Part shown: piece by piece, positions 1 through 8,469 of the stretch
Layout of the letters: each line of letters opens with the position of its first letter
How positions within the stretch are numbered: position 1 is the first letter of the stretch
DNA from: Flavobacterium haoranii
GTDB lineage: Bacteria > Bacteroidota > Bacteroidia > Flavobacteriales > Flavobacteriaceae
DNA: 64,000 bases
Direction: 5' to 3'
Assembly: GCA_003246205.1 (NCBI GenBank)
Contig: QKBC01000019.1
Location: 62,001 to 126,000 of the forward strand
Notes under the pieces: model-generated
Told to the model about the DNA's origin: nothing
Databases searched by the model: none
What the model saw: the letters and a program-made list of their open reading frames with translations, nothing else
Position numbers and translations under genes: made by a program

Positions 1-858
<858 letters not shown>

Positions 859-862
859 AACG

Positions 863-893
863 AAAAAACTCCCGCAATTGCGGGAGTTTTTTT
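863..893. terminator. Bidirectional hairpin terminator
   Basis: Perfect inverted repeat with core CTCCCGC-AATT-GCGGGAG, flanked by an A run on the left and a T run on the right. It can therefore stop the plus-strand ABC-F transcript and the minus-strand operon that ends at 892, which converges on it. Confidence 0.9.
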
Positions 894-1098
894 ATTTCTT
901 TATACTCAAAGCACCACTCGGACATTTTGCGACTTGATCGATTAATTCTTGTGAACTTGCATGTTCTGGTTTTACCCATGGTTTTTCTTTTGGATTGTAT
1001 ACATTGGGTAACGTTTTAACACAAATCCCGGAATGAATACATTTCTCGGGTTTCCATATTATGGTAACCTCTCCGTTTGTATATTCTTTTTGTTCCAT
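892..1098 (-). CDS. YjdI-like mono-cluster ferredoxin-like protein
   Basis: A 68-residue protein of the divergent 4Fe-4S mono-cluster family (Fer4_19, E. coli YjdI). It has a KCIHSGIC segment near residue 20 and a KCPSGAL segment near residue 60, which supply the cluster cysteines. In E. coli yjdI sits beside yjdJ, and here too the preceding gene in the operon is a YjdJ-type acetyltransferase. It is the last gene of a six-gene minus-strand run starting with a pirin. An electron-transfer or sensing role in redox stress is inferred; the partner is unknown. Confidence 0.85.
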   Translation of the reverse strand: MEQKEYTNGEVTIIWKPEKCIHSGICVKTLPNVYNPKEKPWVKPEHASSQELIDQVAKCPSGALSIKK

Positions 1099-1124
1099 AA
1101 TTTAAAGTTTTAAGGGAGTAGTTT

Positions 1125-1406
1125 TTAAAATTGAATATCCTGTATTTCAGGTGTTTTGTCAAAAAAACTTTTTGCAAACGGACATAAAGGTAGTATTTTT
1201 AAATGATTTTTTCTAGCAAAAGCGACAGCTTCCATAACCAGTTTTTTACCAACACCGGTTCCTTTAAATTCATCATTTACTTCTGTATGGTCAATTATAA
1301 ATTTGTCTTTTCCTGCCCAGGTATAAGTCATTAAACCTGCTGTTTTACCATCAGAAAGGGCTTTGAAATTTCCTGCTTTTTCTGTATTGTGTTGAATAAT
1401 TTCCAT
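1125..1406 (-). CDS. YjdJ-type GNAT N-acetyltransferase
   Basis: A 93-residue short GNAT domain of the YjdJ/NATD1 type. The acetyl-CoA loop is visible as FKGTGVGKKLV, followed by the family's conserved PLCPFAK segment. The substrate is not known. It lies 6 bases upstream of the osmC stop boundary and 26 bases before yjdI, consistent with one transcript. A paralogue with a different C-terminus is encoded at 4668-5003. Confidence 0.85.
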   Translation of the reverse strand: MEIIQHNTEKAGNFKALSDGKTAGLMTYTWAGKDKFIIDHTEVNDEFKGTGVGKKLVMEAVAFARKNHLKILPLCPFAKSFFDKTPEIQDIQF

Positions 1407-1412
1407 AGTTTT

Positions 1413-1811
1413 TTATTCAATATGAGTATTAATAATGATATCTCCGGTTAGTGCTTTATGAACCGGACAAGCTTCTGCAATTTGATGCAATCTTTTAATT
1501 TGTTCCTCGGTTAAATCGGCACCTTCAAAATGAAGAGTTCTCGTGAAAATAGTCGTTCTGGTTTCACGGTTATTGTCTAAGTGAATTTCCACATTTATTT
1601 TTTCGGCAGTCCAGTTTTTTCTATCCATATACATTTTTAGCGTAGCTAAAGTACAAGCAGAAAGGGCACCGGCTAATAATTCCATAGGATCAAAACCTTT
1701 GTCTTTTCCACCTAGATCTAAAGGTTCATCGGCAATGATCGTATGATTTCCGGTTGTAATTTCAGTATAATAATTATCTTGTTTAATAAAGGCTTTTACG
1801 GTTGCTTCCAT
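1413..1811 (-). CDS. OsmC family peroxiredoxin-like protein
   Basis: OsmC/Ohr-fold protein of about 132 residues. The two redox cysteines are in LSACTLATLKMYM and EACPVHKAL, the pattern used for thiol-based reduction of organic hydroperoxides. The open frame reaches back to 1838, but that would overlap the upstream gene by 23 bases. The ATG at 1811 (MEATVKAF), 4 bases after the upstream stop, is the better start. Its place between a flavin reductase/TMEM175 pair and a ferredoxin-like gene suggests a redox-defence operon. Confidence 0.88.
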   Translation of the reverse strand: MEATVKAFIKQDNYYTEITTGNHTIIADEPLDLGGKDKGFDPMELLAGALSACTLATLKMYMDRKNWTAEKINVEIHLDNNRETRTTIFTRTLHFEGADLTEEQIKRLHQIAEACPVHKALTGDIIINTHIE

Positions 1812-1815
1812 GATT

Positions 1816-2391
1816 TTAAGAGTTAAGTGTTTTTTCAATTCGAGTGTCGGGAATAAGCCATACTAAAGCCACAATGGCATAAAGTGTAACGCTGAACATG
1901 GGAAAGTAGTAAGAGATTAATACACCAATGAAATACAACGCTAGTGAAGCATATTCCTTATTATAATTTTTGAGTGCTAATTTTAATTTAGAATTTTCTC
2001 CTTCGTAGTGAATCGATGATTTTTCCAAAATAATAAAAGCTAATGCACACATAAAAAGATTAATTCCATAAAGCGCTACAGGATTCTTATCAAAATGATT
2101 TTCGCCCATCCAACCGGTTGAAAACGGAATTAATGATAAACAGAACAAAAGAAATAAATTAGCCCAAAGGATTTTTCCGCTTACTTTTTCAATGACATGA
2201 AATAGATGATGATGGTTGTTCCAATAAATTCCCACATAGATGAAACTTAAAATATAGGATATAAATTTAGGGAATAAAGGTTTCAGAGTAGCAAAATCGG
2301 CTCCTTCCGGAACTTTCATTTCTAAAACCATAATGGTGATGATTATGGCTAAAACACCATCGCTAAATGCTTCTAATCGGTTGGTTGTCAT
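1816..2391 (-). CDS. TMEM175 family (DUF1211) potassium channel-like membrane protein
   Basis: A 191-residue integral membrane protein with the family hallmark RLEAFSDGVLAI at its N-terminus; the FSD motif lines the pore in characterised bacterial TMEM175 channels. Further hydrophobic segments follow, with a HHH cluster near residue 60. Bacterial members are single six-helix units that tetramerise to form K+-selective channels. The start overlaps the preceding stop by one base (TAATG), indicating translational coupling to the flavin reductase gene. The physiological role here is unknown. Confidence 0.88.
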   Translation of the reverse strand: MTTNRLEAFSDGVLAIIITIMVLEMKVPEGADFATLKPLFPKFISYILSFIYVGIYWNNHHHLFHVIEKVSGKILWANLFLLFCLSLIPFSTGWMGENHFDKNPVALYGINLFMCALAFIILEKSSIHYEGENSKLKLALKNYNKEYASLALYFIGVLISYYFPMFSVTLYAIVALVWLIPDTRIEKTLNS

Positions 2392-2921
2392 TATTGTACT
2401 TTTTGTTTAAAATCAGCTATTTTATCATTCAATTCTTTTAATAATTCGGGATTGATCACTCCGTTTTCTTCGTCAAAATTTTCATAGAATTTAGGTAATG
2501 AAAAGCTTTCTATAATCTCAGCACCAAAAGCCGGAAAGTTTTTTTGTGCCAAAGCCATTGAATTACCACCGCCAAAACCACCAGGTGAAGTACTCATGAC
2601 AAACATTTTTTTGTCTTGAAATACTTTTACATTGATTCGGGAACACCAGTCAAAGAGATTTTTAAAAGCAGCTGTAAAATTTCGGTTGTGTTCGGCCATC
2701 GAACAAATAATAACATCACTGGCTCCAATTGCTGCTAAAAATTGATGTGCTTGTTCAGGAAATCCTTTTTTTTCTCTATCGACTGAAAAAATAGGCATTT
2801 CGAAATCGTTTAAATCCAAAAGATTGATTTCGTCTTCAGGAAACGATTGTAACACAAATTGAACCAGTTGTCGATTAATTGAGGTAGAAGAATTACTTCC
2901 GGCAAAAGCTACTATTTTCAT
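2391..2921 (-). CDS. NADPH-dependent FMN reductase family protein
   Basis: A 176-residue flavodoxin-like protein. The FMN phosphate loop is AGSNSSTSINRQL at the N-terminus, and a second flavin-binding segment is TSPGGFGGGNS near residue 110. Such enzymes reduce FMN, quinones or azo compounds using NAD(P)H. It starts 15 bases after the upstream pirin gene and overlaps tmem175 by one base. A role in quinone or chromate/azo detoxification is inferred from family and context. Confidence 0.88.
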   Translation of the reverse strand: MKIVAFAGSNSSTSINRQLVQFVLQSFPEDEINLLDLNDFEMPIFSVDREKKGFPEQAHQFLAAIGASDVIICSMAEHNRNFTAAFKNLFDWCSRINVKVFQDKKMFVMSTSPGGFGGGNSMALAQKNFPAFGAEIIESFSLPKFYENFDEENGVINPELLKELNDKIADFKQKVQ

Positions 2922-2936
2922 CTTTTAGTATTTAGT

Positions 2937-3836
2937 TTATTTTTTACTGAATGGATTAACGGGCAACGGAACGTATTCCTGGTCGTCTCCGGGAACGATA
3001 GGGAAAGCATCGTGATTTTGGTTTTGCCAATTTTCTTTCGCTTGTTCAATAATTTCTTTATCTGAATTCACAAAGTTCCAATAAATGAAATGTTCTTCAT
3101 CAAAAGGCGTTCCGCCAAAAAGATAAACGGTTGTGTTTTCGCTCATGCTAAAATGACAAAGTTTTGAATTTTTAGCAATTAATAATTGTTTTGTGCCATA
3201 ATCATTGCCTTCAATGTTAAGATTTCCTTCCATAATGTACATGGCCACTTCGCCATACAAATGTTCGCCAATATTTAACGTAACAGCTTCCTGATTTTTT
3301 ATTTCCAGAAAATACAATTCGGAATGTACGTTGACAGGAGATTGTTTTCCAAAAGCTTTTCCTGCAATCAGTTTAAAATGTGTAGTTCCTTCTTGCCAAA
3401 CCGGAATTTGATTGGCTTCTACATGCTGAAAAGTTGGTTCACTTTGTTCCAAATGTTTTGGTAAAGCGACCCAAATTTGTAAACCATGCAATTTTTTGTC
3501 GGTATGACGTAGATATTCCGGAGTTCGTTCCGAATGAACTACGCCTTTTCCTGCGGTCATCCAGTTTACAGCTCCGGGTGTGATTTCAACAGCGCTTCCC
3601 AGACTATCTCTGTGAAAAATAGAGCCCTCTAATAAATAAGTTAAAGTAGAAAGCCCAATGTGCGGATGTGGAGCTACATCTAAATTTTGATAATCTTTCA
3701 AATCTGCCGGTCCCATGTGGTCAATAAAAACAAAAGGACCAACATTTCTTTTTTCGCGAAAAGGCAGCAATCTTCCTACTAGGAAATTACCGATATCAGC
3801 TGCTTTTTCTTCTAAAATTAATCCGATATTTGACAT
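2937..3836 (-). CDS. Pirin family protein (bicupin)
   Basis: A 299-residue pirin with the N-terminal cupin motif PHPHIGLSTLTYLLEG and the following WMTAGKGVVHSE segment, which carry the metal-binding His and Glu residues. Bacterial pirins include quercetinases and redox-linked regulators, and the substrate cannot be told from sequence. It is the first gene of the six-gene redox run to 892. About 160 bases upstream hold no further gene. A second pirin of a different subgroup is at 5045-5920. Confidence 0.9.
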   Translation of the reverse strand: MSNIGLILEEKAADIGNFLVGRLLPFREKRNVGPFVFIDHMGPADLKDYQNLDVAPHPHIGLSTLTYLLEGSIFHRDSLGSAVEITPGAVNWMTAGKGVVHSERTPEYLRHTDKKLHGLQIWVALPKHLEQSEPTFQHVEANQIPVWQEGTTHFKLIAGKAFGKQSPVNVHSELYFLEIKNQEAVTLNIGEHLYGEVAMYIMEGNLNIEGNDYGTKQLLIAKNSKLCHFSMSENTTVYLFGGTPFDEEHFIYWNFVNSDKEIIEQAKENWQNQNHDAFPIVPGDDQEYVPLPVNPFSKK

Positions 3837-3998
3837 TTCTATTCAAATTTTAAGTTAGCATGAGCCTGGAATGTTTGTTTTAATTACTTAGTTGCCGTAT
3901 TGTATGTTTTTATAACAATAGGTACCAACGGATAATCAAGTAGTATTCTTTTTATAGCTGCTTTTGTATTTGTTTCAATAATTAACAACGGTTCTATA

Positions 3999-4583
3999 TT
4001 ATTTTAAATTACCTGTAACCATTAATCCGCCAATAGTGCAAAAAGTAAGACTAAAGATTAAAAAAAATAATGACCAGCTCCATTTGGTAAAAAAAGTGTC
4101 TAAAATGGCTTTATTCGGATTCCATTTCAGGTATAAAATATCTCTTTGTTCATTTTCTGATATTTTTTCAGTTGTCTGAACTCTATCGGAATTTATGAAA
4201 TAGCGCTTACCGTCATTAGCTTTAAAGACAAATTTATAACCGTAAACAATATCTTTTTCTTCAATGAACATATCGTGTATAGGGTTTTCCGTTCCTCTGT
4301 AAACTTCTGAGAGTTTTTTAAATGAAGCTATACTTTCTTTAACAGCTGTTATTGTAGCCGTAGTTTTGATAGAAAAAATGAGAAAAAATACTCTAGGTAT
4401 AAATGATAAAATGAAACCAATGACAGCGGCTAACCCAATTCCTAAAAATAAAGAGCCATACCAATCTTCTTGTGGTTCATACTTTTCAAGTATATTATGA
4501 TTTCCTATTGTCAATAAGATAATCAAAACAAGTACTCCAAACAGAACTCCATAATAATTTATATTTTCTTTATTTAACATCAT
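3999..4583 (-). CDS. Hypothetical membrane protein, DUF3592-like architecture
   Basis: Product of about 194 residues with two N-terminal hydrophobic helices, a soluble middle part of about 90 residues and one C-terminal helix (SLFFLIFSLTFCTIGGL). This layout matches DUF3592-type proteins, but the family assignment is tentative. The frame extends to 4646; the ATG at 4583 (MLNKENINYYG), just before the first helix, or its neighbour at 4580, looks better. Function is unknown. It sits between the acetyltransferase and pirin genes on the same strand. Confidence 0.65.
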   Translation of the reverse strand: MMLNKENINYYGVLFGVLVLIILLTIGNHNILEKYEPQEDWYGSLFLGIGLAAVIGFILSFIPRVFFLIFSIKTTATITAVKESIASFKKLSEVYRGTENPIHDMFIEEKDIVYGYKFVFKANDGKRYFINSDRVQTTEKISENEQRDILYLKWNPNKAILDTFFTKWSWSLFFLIFSLTFCTIGGLMVTGNLK

Positions 4584-4667
4584 TATGATTGATAATTTAA
4601 AACCACAAGCTAAAAAAAAGTAAACGTTATTCCTAATTTCCGACAAAAAAGTGGCAAAAAATGTTTC

Positions 4668-5003
4668 TTATTCTAAATGACCGAATTTTCCTTGGTTGTA
4701 ATTGTTAAAATGTTCATCTACAATGGCTTTCCACTCCGGATGTTTTTTGATATAAGCAAATACAAACGGACAATAAGGTAATAATTTTTTACCGGATTCT
4801 TTAACATAAGCCAATGTTTTTTCTACCACTGCTGATGCGGCACCGGTTCCGGCAAGCTCTGCCGGCGATTCTGTATGTATCAGTGCAATACGACTTTCTG
4901 TTTCTTTATAATCAATAAAAGCCAAATGACCGTTTACTTCTAGTTCAAAGCGTTTTTTGTCTTCATTTTTATGAAGCGGAATATTTTCAAATTCAGGTTT
5001 CAT
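4668..5003 (-). CDS. YjdJ-type GNAT acetyltransferase with pirin-like C-terminal tail
   Basis: A 111-residue GNAT of the YjdJ type, with acetyl-CoA loop region ELAGTGAASAVVEK and the conserved LLPYCPFVFAYI segment. It is paralogous to the 93-residue protein at 1125-1406 but has about 15 extra residues at its end, FNNYNQGKFGHLE. That tail nearly matches the last residues of the pirin encoded immediately upstream (FNDYNQGKFGYLED), at both protein and DNA level. It lies 41 bases downstream of that pirin gene on the same strand, so the two are probably co-transcribed. Confidence 0.85.
   Translation of the reverse strand: MKPEFENIPLHKNEDKKRFELEVNGHLAFIDYKETESRIALIHTESPAELAGTGAASAVVEKTLAYVKESGKKLLPYCPFVFAYIKKHPEWKAIVDEHFNNYNQGKFGHLE
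4671..4715 (-). repeat. Duplicated 45-bp 3' coding end, copy 1 (GNAT gene)
   Basis: The last 45 sense bases of the GNAT gene match the corresponding bases of the upstream pirin gene (5051-5095) at 37 of 45 positions without gaps. Both copies are in the same frame and encode the same tail, with core YNQGKFG. Confidence 0.85.
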
Positions 5004-5044
5004 TGTTTTGGGTTTTAAAGGTTAGTTTTTAAAAACCGGACCAC

Positions 5045-5920
5045 TTAGTCTTCTAAGTAGCCGAATTTTCCTTGATTATAATCGTTAAAAGCTTCGACCA
5101 ATTGTTGTTGAGTATTCATTACAAAAGGCCCGTAAGCGGCAATAGGTTCTTTAAGCGGTTCGCCACTAATTATTAGAACTATAGCATCTTCAGTAGCTTC
5201 AAAGGCGAATTGTTCACCTTCATTCTCAAATAAGATAAAATGATCAGTAGCTACTTTTTCTTTTCCGTTCACGATAACGCTTCCTTCGATAATAATGGCA
5301 GCGGTATTGTAATGAGCCGGAAATTCAAAATCAGCTTTTCCGCCTTTTTTTAGTTTGGCGTTCATCATATTAACCGGACTAAATGTAGTGGCCGGACCTT
5401 GCTGTCCTTTGTAATTTCCCGCAATGACTTCAATAAATCCGTTTTCACCTAAATCTATTTTTGTCATTTCGCTGTTTTGAATAGCCTGATATTTAGGTTT
5501 GCTCATTTTGTTTTTTGACGGAAGATTAACCCACAATTGAACCATTTGGAAAATACCACCTTCTTTTGCCCATTCTGTTTCGTGGAATTCTTTGTGCAAA
5601 ACACCACTGGCAGCAGTCATCCATTGTACATCGCCTTGGCTAATAATGCCACCACCTCCGGCGCTGTCATGGTGTTCTACTTTTCCTTCATACGCAATGG
5701 TCACGGTTTCAAATCCTCTGTGCGGATGAACACCAACACCACGAGGTGTTTCAGTTGCCGAAAAGAAATGTTTGGAATTATAATCAAGCATGATGAACGG
5801 GTTCATTCGTTCCATATCTAAATGATACGCACTCGGAATAAAATTGTGAACTCGAAAACCATCACCTACAAAATGTGGAGTAGGAGGTGCTAATACTAAT
5901 TCTATATTTTTTGTTTTCAT
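5045..5920 (-). CDS. Pirin family protein (YhhW-like subgroup)
   Basis: A pirin of about 291 residues with metal-site motif HPHRGFETVTIAYEG and WMTAASGVLHKEFHE. It belongs to the subgroup whose members end in a conserved F-x-x-Y-x-x-G-x-F-G tail. The frame reaches 5947, but a promoter -7 element (TAACTTTG) sits at 5945-5952, so an ATG at 5947 would not be transcribed. The ATG at 5920, preceded by an AAGGA Shine-Dalgarno-like site 7 bases away (unusual in this phylum), is the likely start. It heads the transcript that continues into the GNAT gene. Confidence 0.9.
   Translation of the reverse strand: MKTKNIELVLAPPTPHFVGDGFRVHNFIPSAYHLDMERMNPFIMLDYNSKHFFSATETPRGVGVHPHRGFETVTIAYEGKVEHHDSAGGGGIISQGDVQWMTAASGVLHKEFHETEWAKEGGIFQMVQLWVNLPSKNKMSKPKYQAIQNSEMTKIDLGENGFIEVIAGNYKGQQGPATTFSPVNMMNAKLKKGGKADFEFPAHYNTAAIIIEGSVIVNGKEKVATDHFILFENEGEQFAFEATEDAIVLIISGEPLKEPIAAYGPFVMNTQQQLVEAFNDYNQGKFGYLED
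5051..5095 (-). repeat. Duplicated 45-bp 3' coding end, copy 2 (pirin gene)
   Basis: Counterpart of the repeat at 4671-4715. The tail is normal for this pirin subgroup, so this copy is the more likely source. Confidence 0.8.
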
Positions 5921-5944
5921 AATGTATTCCTTTTTTGTTTGATA

Positions 5945-5952
5945 CAAAGTTA
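5945..5952 (-). promoter_or_regulatory. -7 promoter element of the pirin/GNAT transcript
   Basis: TAACTTTG on the minus strand matches the Bacteroidota -7 consensus TAnnTTTG. Transcription would begin near 5939, leaving a leader of about 20 bases before the ATG at 5920. No clear -33 TTTG was found. Confidence 0.6.
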
Positions 5953-6109
5953 CAACAGGAAAAAAAGAATGGAGTTAATGTAGAATAAGAAATGTGTTTT
6001 TAGAATTGTTTTTGAAAGCAAATTTGCTTTGTAATTCATTTGAGAACATTTCCTCTAAAATTAATAATTTTTGTTGTAAATTTACACACCAAACACAACT
6101 CCACACTCT

Positions 6110-6652
6110 ATGAGTCAAAAAGTTCTGCTTTCAGCAAAGGAAATTTCTATCATTTTGCATCGTTTGGCTTGCCAGTTAATTGAAAATCATCAGGATTTTA
6201 AAGATACGGTTCTTATCGGGATTCAACCACGCGGAAAATTTCTTGCCGAGCGATTGGTTAAGATTTTAACGGAAGAATACCATATTCAAAATATTTCGTT
6301 AGGCTTTTTAGATATTACTTTCTTTCGGGATGATTTCAGAAGAAATGAAAAACCATTGGAAGCTAATAAAACGGAAATTAATTTTATTGTTGATGATAAA
6401 AAAGTAGTTTTTATAGATGATGTTTTATATACCGGAAGAAGTATCCGGGCAGCATTAACTGCAATACAATCATTCGGAAGACCATCGGAAATAGAATTAT
6501 TAACTTTAATAGACAGAAGATTCAGCCGTCATTTGCCCATTCAACCGGATTATAGAGGAAGACAGGTAGATGCTATTAATAATGAGAAGGTCGTGGTAAA
6601 GTGGAAAGAATATGATGGGGAAGATGAAGTTCTATTGGAATTAAAAAAATAA
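6110..6652 (+). CDS. pyrR: PyrR: uracil phosphoribosyltransferase / pyr regulator
   Basis: A 180-residue PyrR-family protein. The PRPP-binding loop is FIDDVLYTGRSIRAAL at about residues 101-116, and IQPRGKFLAERL supplies the N-terminal pyrophosphate loop. PyrR converts uracil and PRPP to UMP and, in some bacteria, binds pyr mRNA to cause attenuation. It is followed after 31 bases by pyrB on the same strand. I could not identify a PyrR-binding attenuator in the 160-base leader, so regulation here is open. Confidence 0.93.
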   Translation: MSQKVLLSAKEISIILHRLACQLIENHQDFKDTVLIGIQPRGKFLAERLVKILTEEYHIQNISLGFLDITFFRDDFRRNEKPLEANKTEINFIVDDKKVVFIDDVLYTGRSIRAALTAIQSFGRPSEIELLTLIDRRFSRHLPIQPDYRGRQVDAINNEKVVVKWKEYDGEDEVLLELKK

Positions 6653-6683
6653 ACAGCAACAACACACAACTATACAATTTTGA

Positions 6684-7610
6684 ATGAAAACACTTTCTGT
6701 AAATCATTTAATAGGAATAAAATACATTACTAAAGAAGATATTGACTTAATTTTTGAAACGGCAGATCATTTTAAAGAAGTAATTAACCGTCCGATAAAA
6801 AAAGTTCCTTCTTTGAGAGATATAACCATTGCGAATATCTTTTTTGAAAACAGTACCAGAACGAAGCTTTCTTTTGAGTTGGCTCAAAAAAGACTTTCAG
6901 CAGATGTGATTAGTTTTTCGGCAGCACAATCGTCGGTAAAAAAAGGGGAAACCTTAATTGATACTGTAAACAATATTTTATCGATGAAAGTGGATATGGT
7001 GGTTATGCGCCACAGTTCGCCCGGAGCAGCTCACTTTTTATCGCAAAATGTAAAAGCTAGTATTGTTAATGCAGGAGACGGAGCACATGAACATCCTACA
7101 CAAGCTTTGTTAGATAGTTTTACTATTCGTGAACGATTAGGAGAAGTAGGGGGAAAGAAAGTAGTTATTGTGGGTGATATTTTACACTCAAGGGTAGCGC
7201 TTTCTAATATTTTTGCCCTGCAAATGCAAGGAGCAGAAGTTAAGGTTTGTGGTCCGAAAACCTTGATTCCGAAATATATTGAGCAATTAGGTGTAAAAGT
7301 AGAACCTGATTTGCGAAAAGCTTTAGAATGGGCTGATGTGGCTAATATGCTTCGTGTACAGAACGAGCGCCTCGATTTCAGTTATTTCCCGTCAACTCGT
7401 GAATATTCTCAGCAATTCGGATTAACAAAAGAGTTGTTAGATTCACTGGATAAAGAAATTATGATCATGCATCCGGGACCAATTAATCGAGGAGTTGAAA
7501 TTACGTCTGATGTGGCCGATTCTAAACAATCAGTCATTTTGAATCAGGTTGAAAACGGGGTAGCGGTACGAATGGCTGTAATTTATCTTTTAGCAAGTAA
7601 AATTCAATGA
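6684..7610 (+). CDS. pyrB: Aspartate carbamoyltransferase catalytic subunit
   Basis: A 308-residue enzyme of de novo pyrimidine synthesis that joins carbamoyl phosphate and aspartate to N-carbamoyl-aspartate. The carbamoyl-phosphate loop FENSTRTKLSFE is at residues 54-65, HPTQALLD near residue 135 and the C-terminal HPGPINRGVEI near residue 270. Length and motifs are normal for the family. It forms a pyrR-pyrB unit, and no regulatory subunit gene (pyrI) is nearby. Confidence 0.96.
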   Translation: MKTLSVNHLIGIKYITKEDIDLIFETADHFKEVINRPIKKVPSLRDITIANIFFENSTRTKLSFELAQKRLSADVISFSAAQSSVKKGETLIDTVNNILSMKVDMVVMRHSSPGAAHFLSQNVKASIVNAGDGAHEHPTQALLDSFTIRERLGEVGGKKVVIVGDILHSRVALSNIFALQMQGAEVKVCGPKTLIPKYIEQLGVKVEPDLRKALEWADVANMLRVQNERLDFSYFPSTREYSQQFGLTKELLDSLDKEIMIMHPGPINRGVEITSDVADSKQSVILNQVENGVAVRMAVIYLLASKIQ

Positions 7611-7643
7611 TAAATTTTATATCTTAGCTTATATTTTAAAAAA

Positions 7644-7976
7644 ATGAAGATCGATAAAAGAGAAAATACAACAATTGTCAAGCAAACTAAAAATGAGATT
7701 GATACATTTTTAGATAATTTAGAGAAAAGCTTTCATGAATATGAAAACTTAAACCTGATTGTTGATATTACTGCTTCTGATGACTTGAGTGTAGACGACT
7801 TGAAAAAGTTTAAAGAACTAAGCAAGGTACAGAATAAACAAAAAAAATCATTAGTTATCGTCGCTAAGGATATTGATTTTCATACTGTTCCGGATTTCCT
7901 AACTGTAGTTCCTTCTATTTTAGAGGCTCATGATATTATAGAAATGGAGGAAATAGAAAGAGATCTGGGCTTTTAA
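7644..7976 (+). CDS. Small STAS-like protein
   Basis: A 110-residue acidic soluble protein with alternating beta/alpha pattern (LNLIVDITASDDLSVDDLKKF, then KSLVIVAKDI and a C-terminal helix). This looks like a STAS or anti-sigma-antagonist fold, though no conserved phosphorylatable Ser motif is evident. It starts 33 bases after pyrB and lies upstream of ribonuclease Z, a neighbourhood I believe recurs in flavobacteria. Function unknown. Confidence 0.75.
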   Translation: MKIDKRENTTIVKQTKNEIDTFLDNLEKSFHEYENLNLIVDITASDDLSVDDLKKFKELSKVQNKQKKSLVIVAKDIDFHTVPDFLTVVPSILEAHDIIEMEEIERDLGF

Positions 7977-8072
7977 TCTTTTTTTAAATTAATACACAGA
8001 CTTTTGTTTGTACCAAAAGTAATCAAGTAATTTTCGATTCTTCTTCAAAAAGGAAATTAAATCATAAGTTGT

Positions 8073-8396
8073 ATGTTTGATGATTTATTGGTTTTATTAA
8101 AAAATCAAGAATTGTTTGAGGGATTTTTATACTATTTCTTCCTAATAACATTGTTAATATTATTCTTGTTCAGATTTCTGGTAAAATCAAAAGAGGGAAC
8201 CAGATTTTTTAATATTTCAGCATATTTAATACTAATCATTTATGTGAGTTTGGTTTTAGGAAGTGCTTTCATAAGTAATGATTATAGTAGAATATGGAGG
8301 TTAGGGGGCTACTTTATATTTTTTTACGGAATTAGTACTATTCCCAAGTTTCTAAAATGGTACGATGAAAAAATAGATAAATGGAATCAGAAATAG
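8073..8396 (+). CDS. Hypothetical small membrane protein
   Basis: A 107-residue protein with three hydrophobic helices (about residues 19-35, 49-69 and 78-92) and a positively charged C-terminus. It matches no family I recognise. It is on the same strand as the STAS-like and rnz genes, with gaps of 96 and 73 bases. No terminator is visible on either side, so co-transcription is possible. Confidence 0.6.
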   Translation: MFDDLLVLLKNQELFEGFLYYFFLITLLILFLFRFLVKSKEGTRFFNISAYLILIIYVSLVLGSAFISNDYSRIWRLGGYFIFFYGISTIPKFLKWYDEKIDKWNQK

Positions 8397-8469
8397 GAAG
8401 ATATCTTGTAGCATTAAAATGATAAATTAATTAAAACTGTTTAGTTAGTAAACACGGAATATAAAAATA

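Noticed and set aside
3891..4016. Open minus-strand stretch of about 40 codons between the DUF3592-like and pirin genes
   Set aside because: No start codon, no recognisable family, and such a length is expected by chance in AT-rich DNA.
5948..6109. PyrR-dependent attenuator before pyrR
   Set aside because: Only a short GCAAATTTGC palindrome is present; no binding-loop consensus or terminator/antiterminator pair was found.
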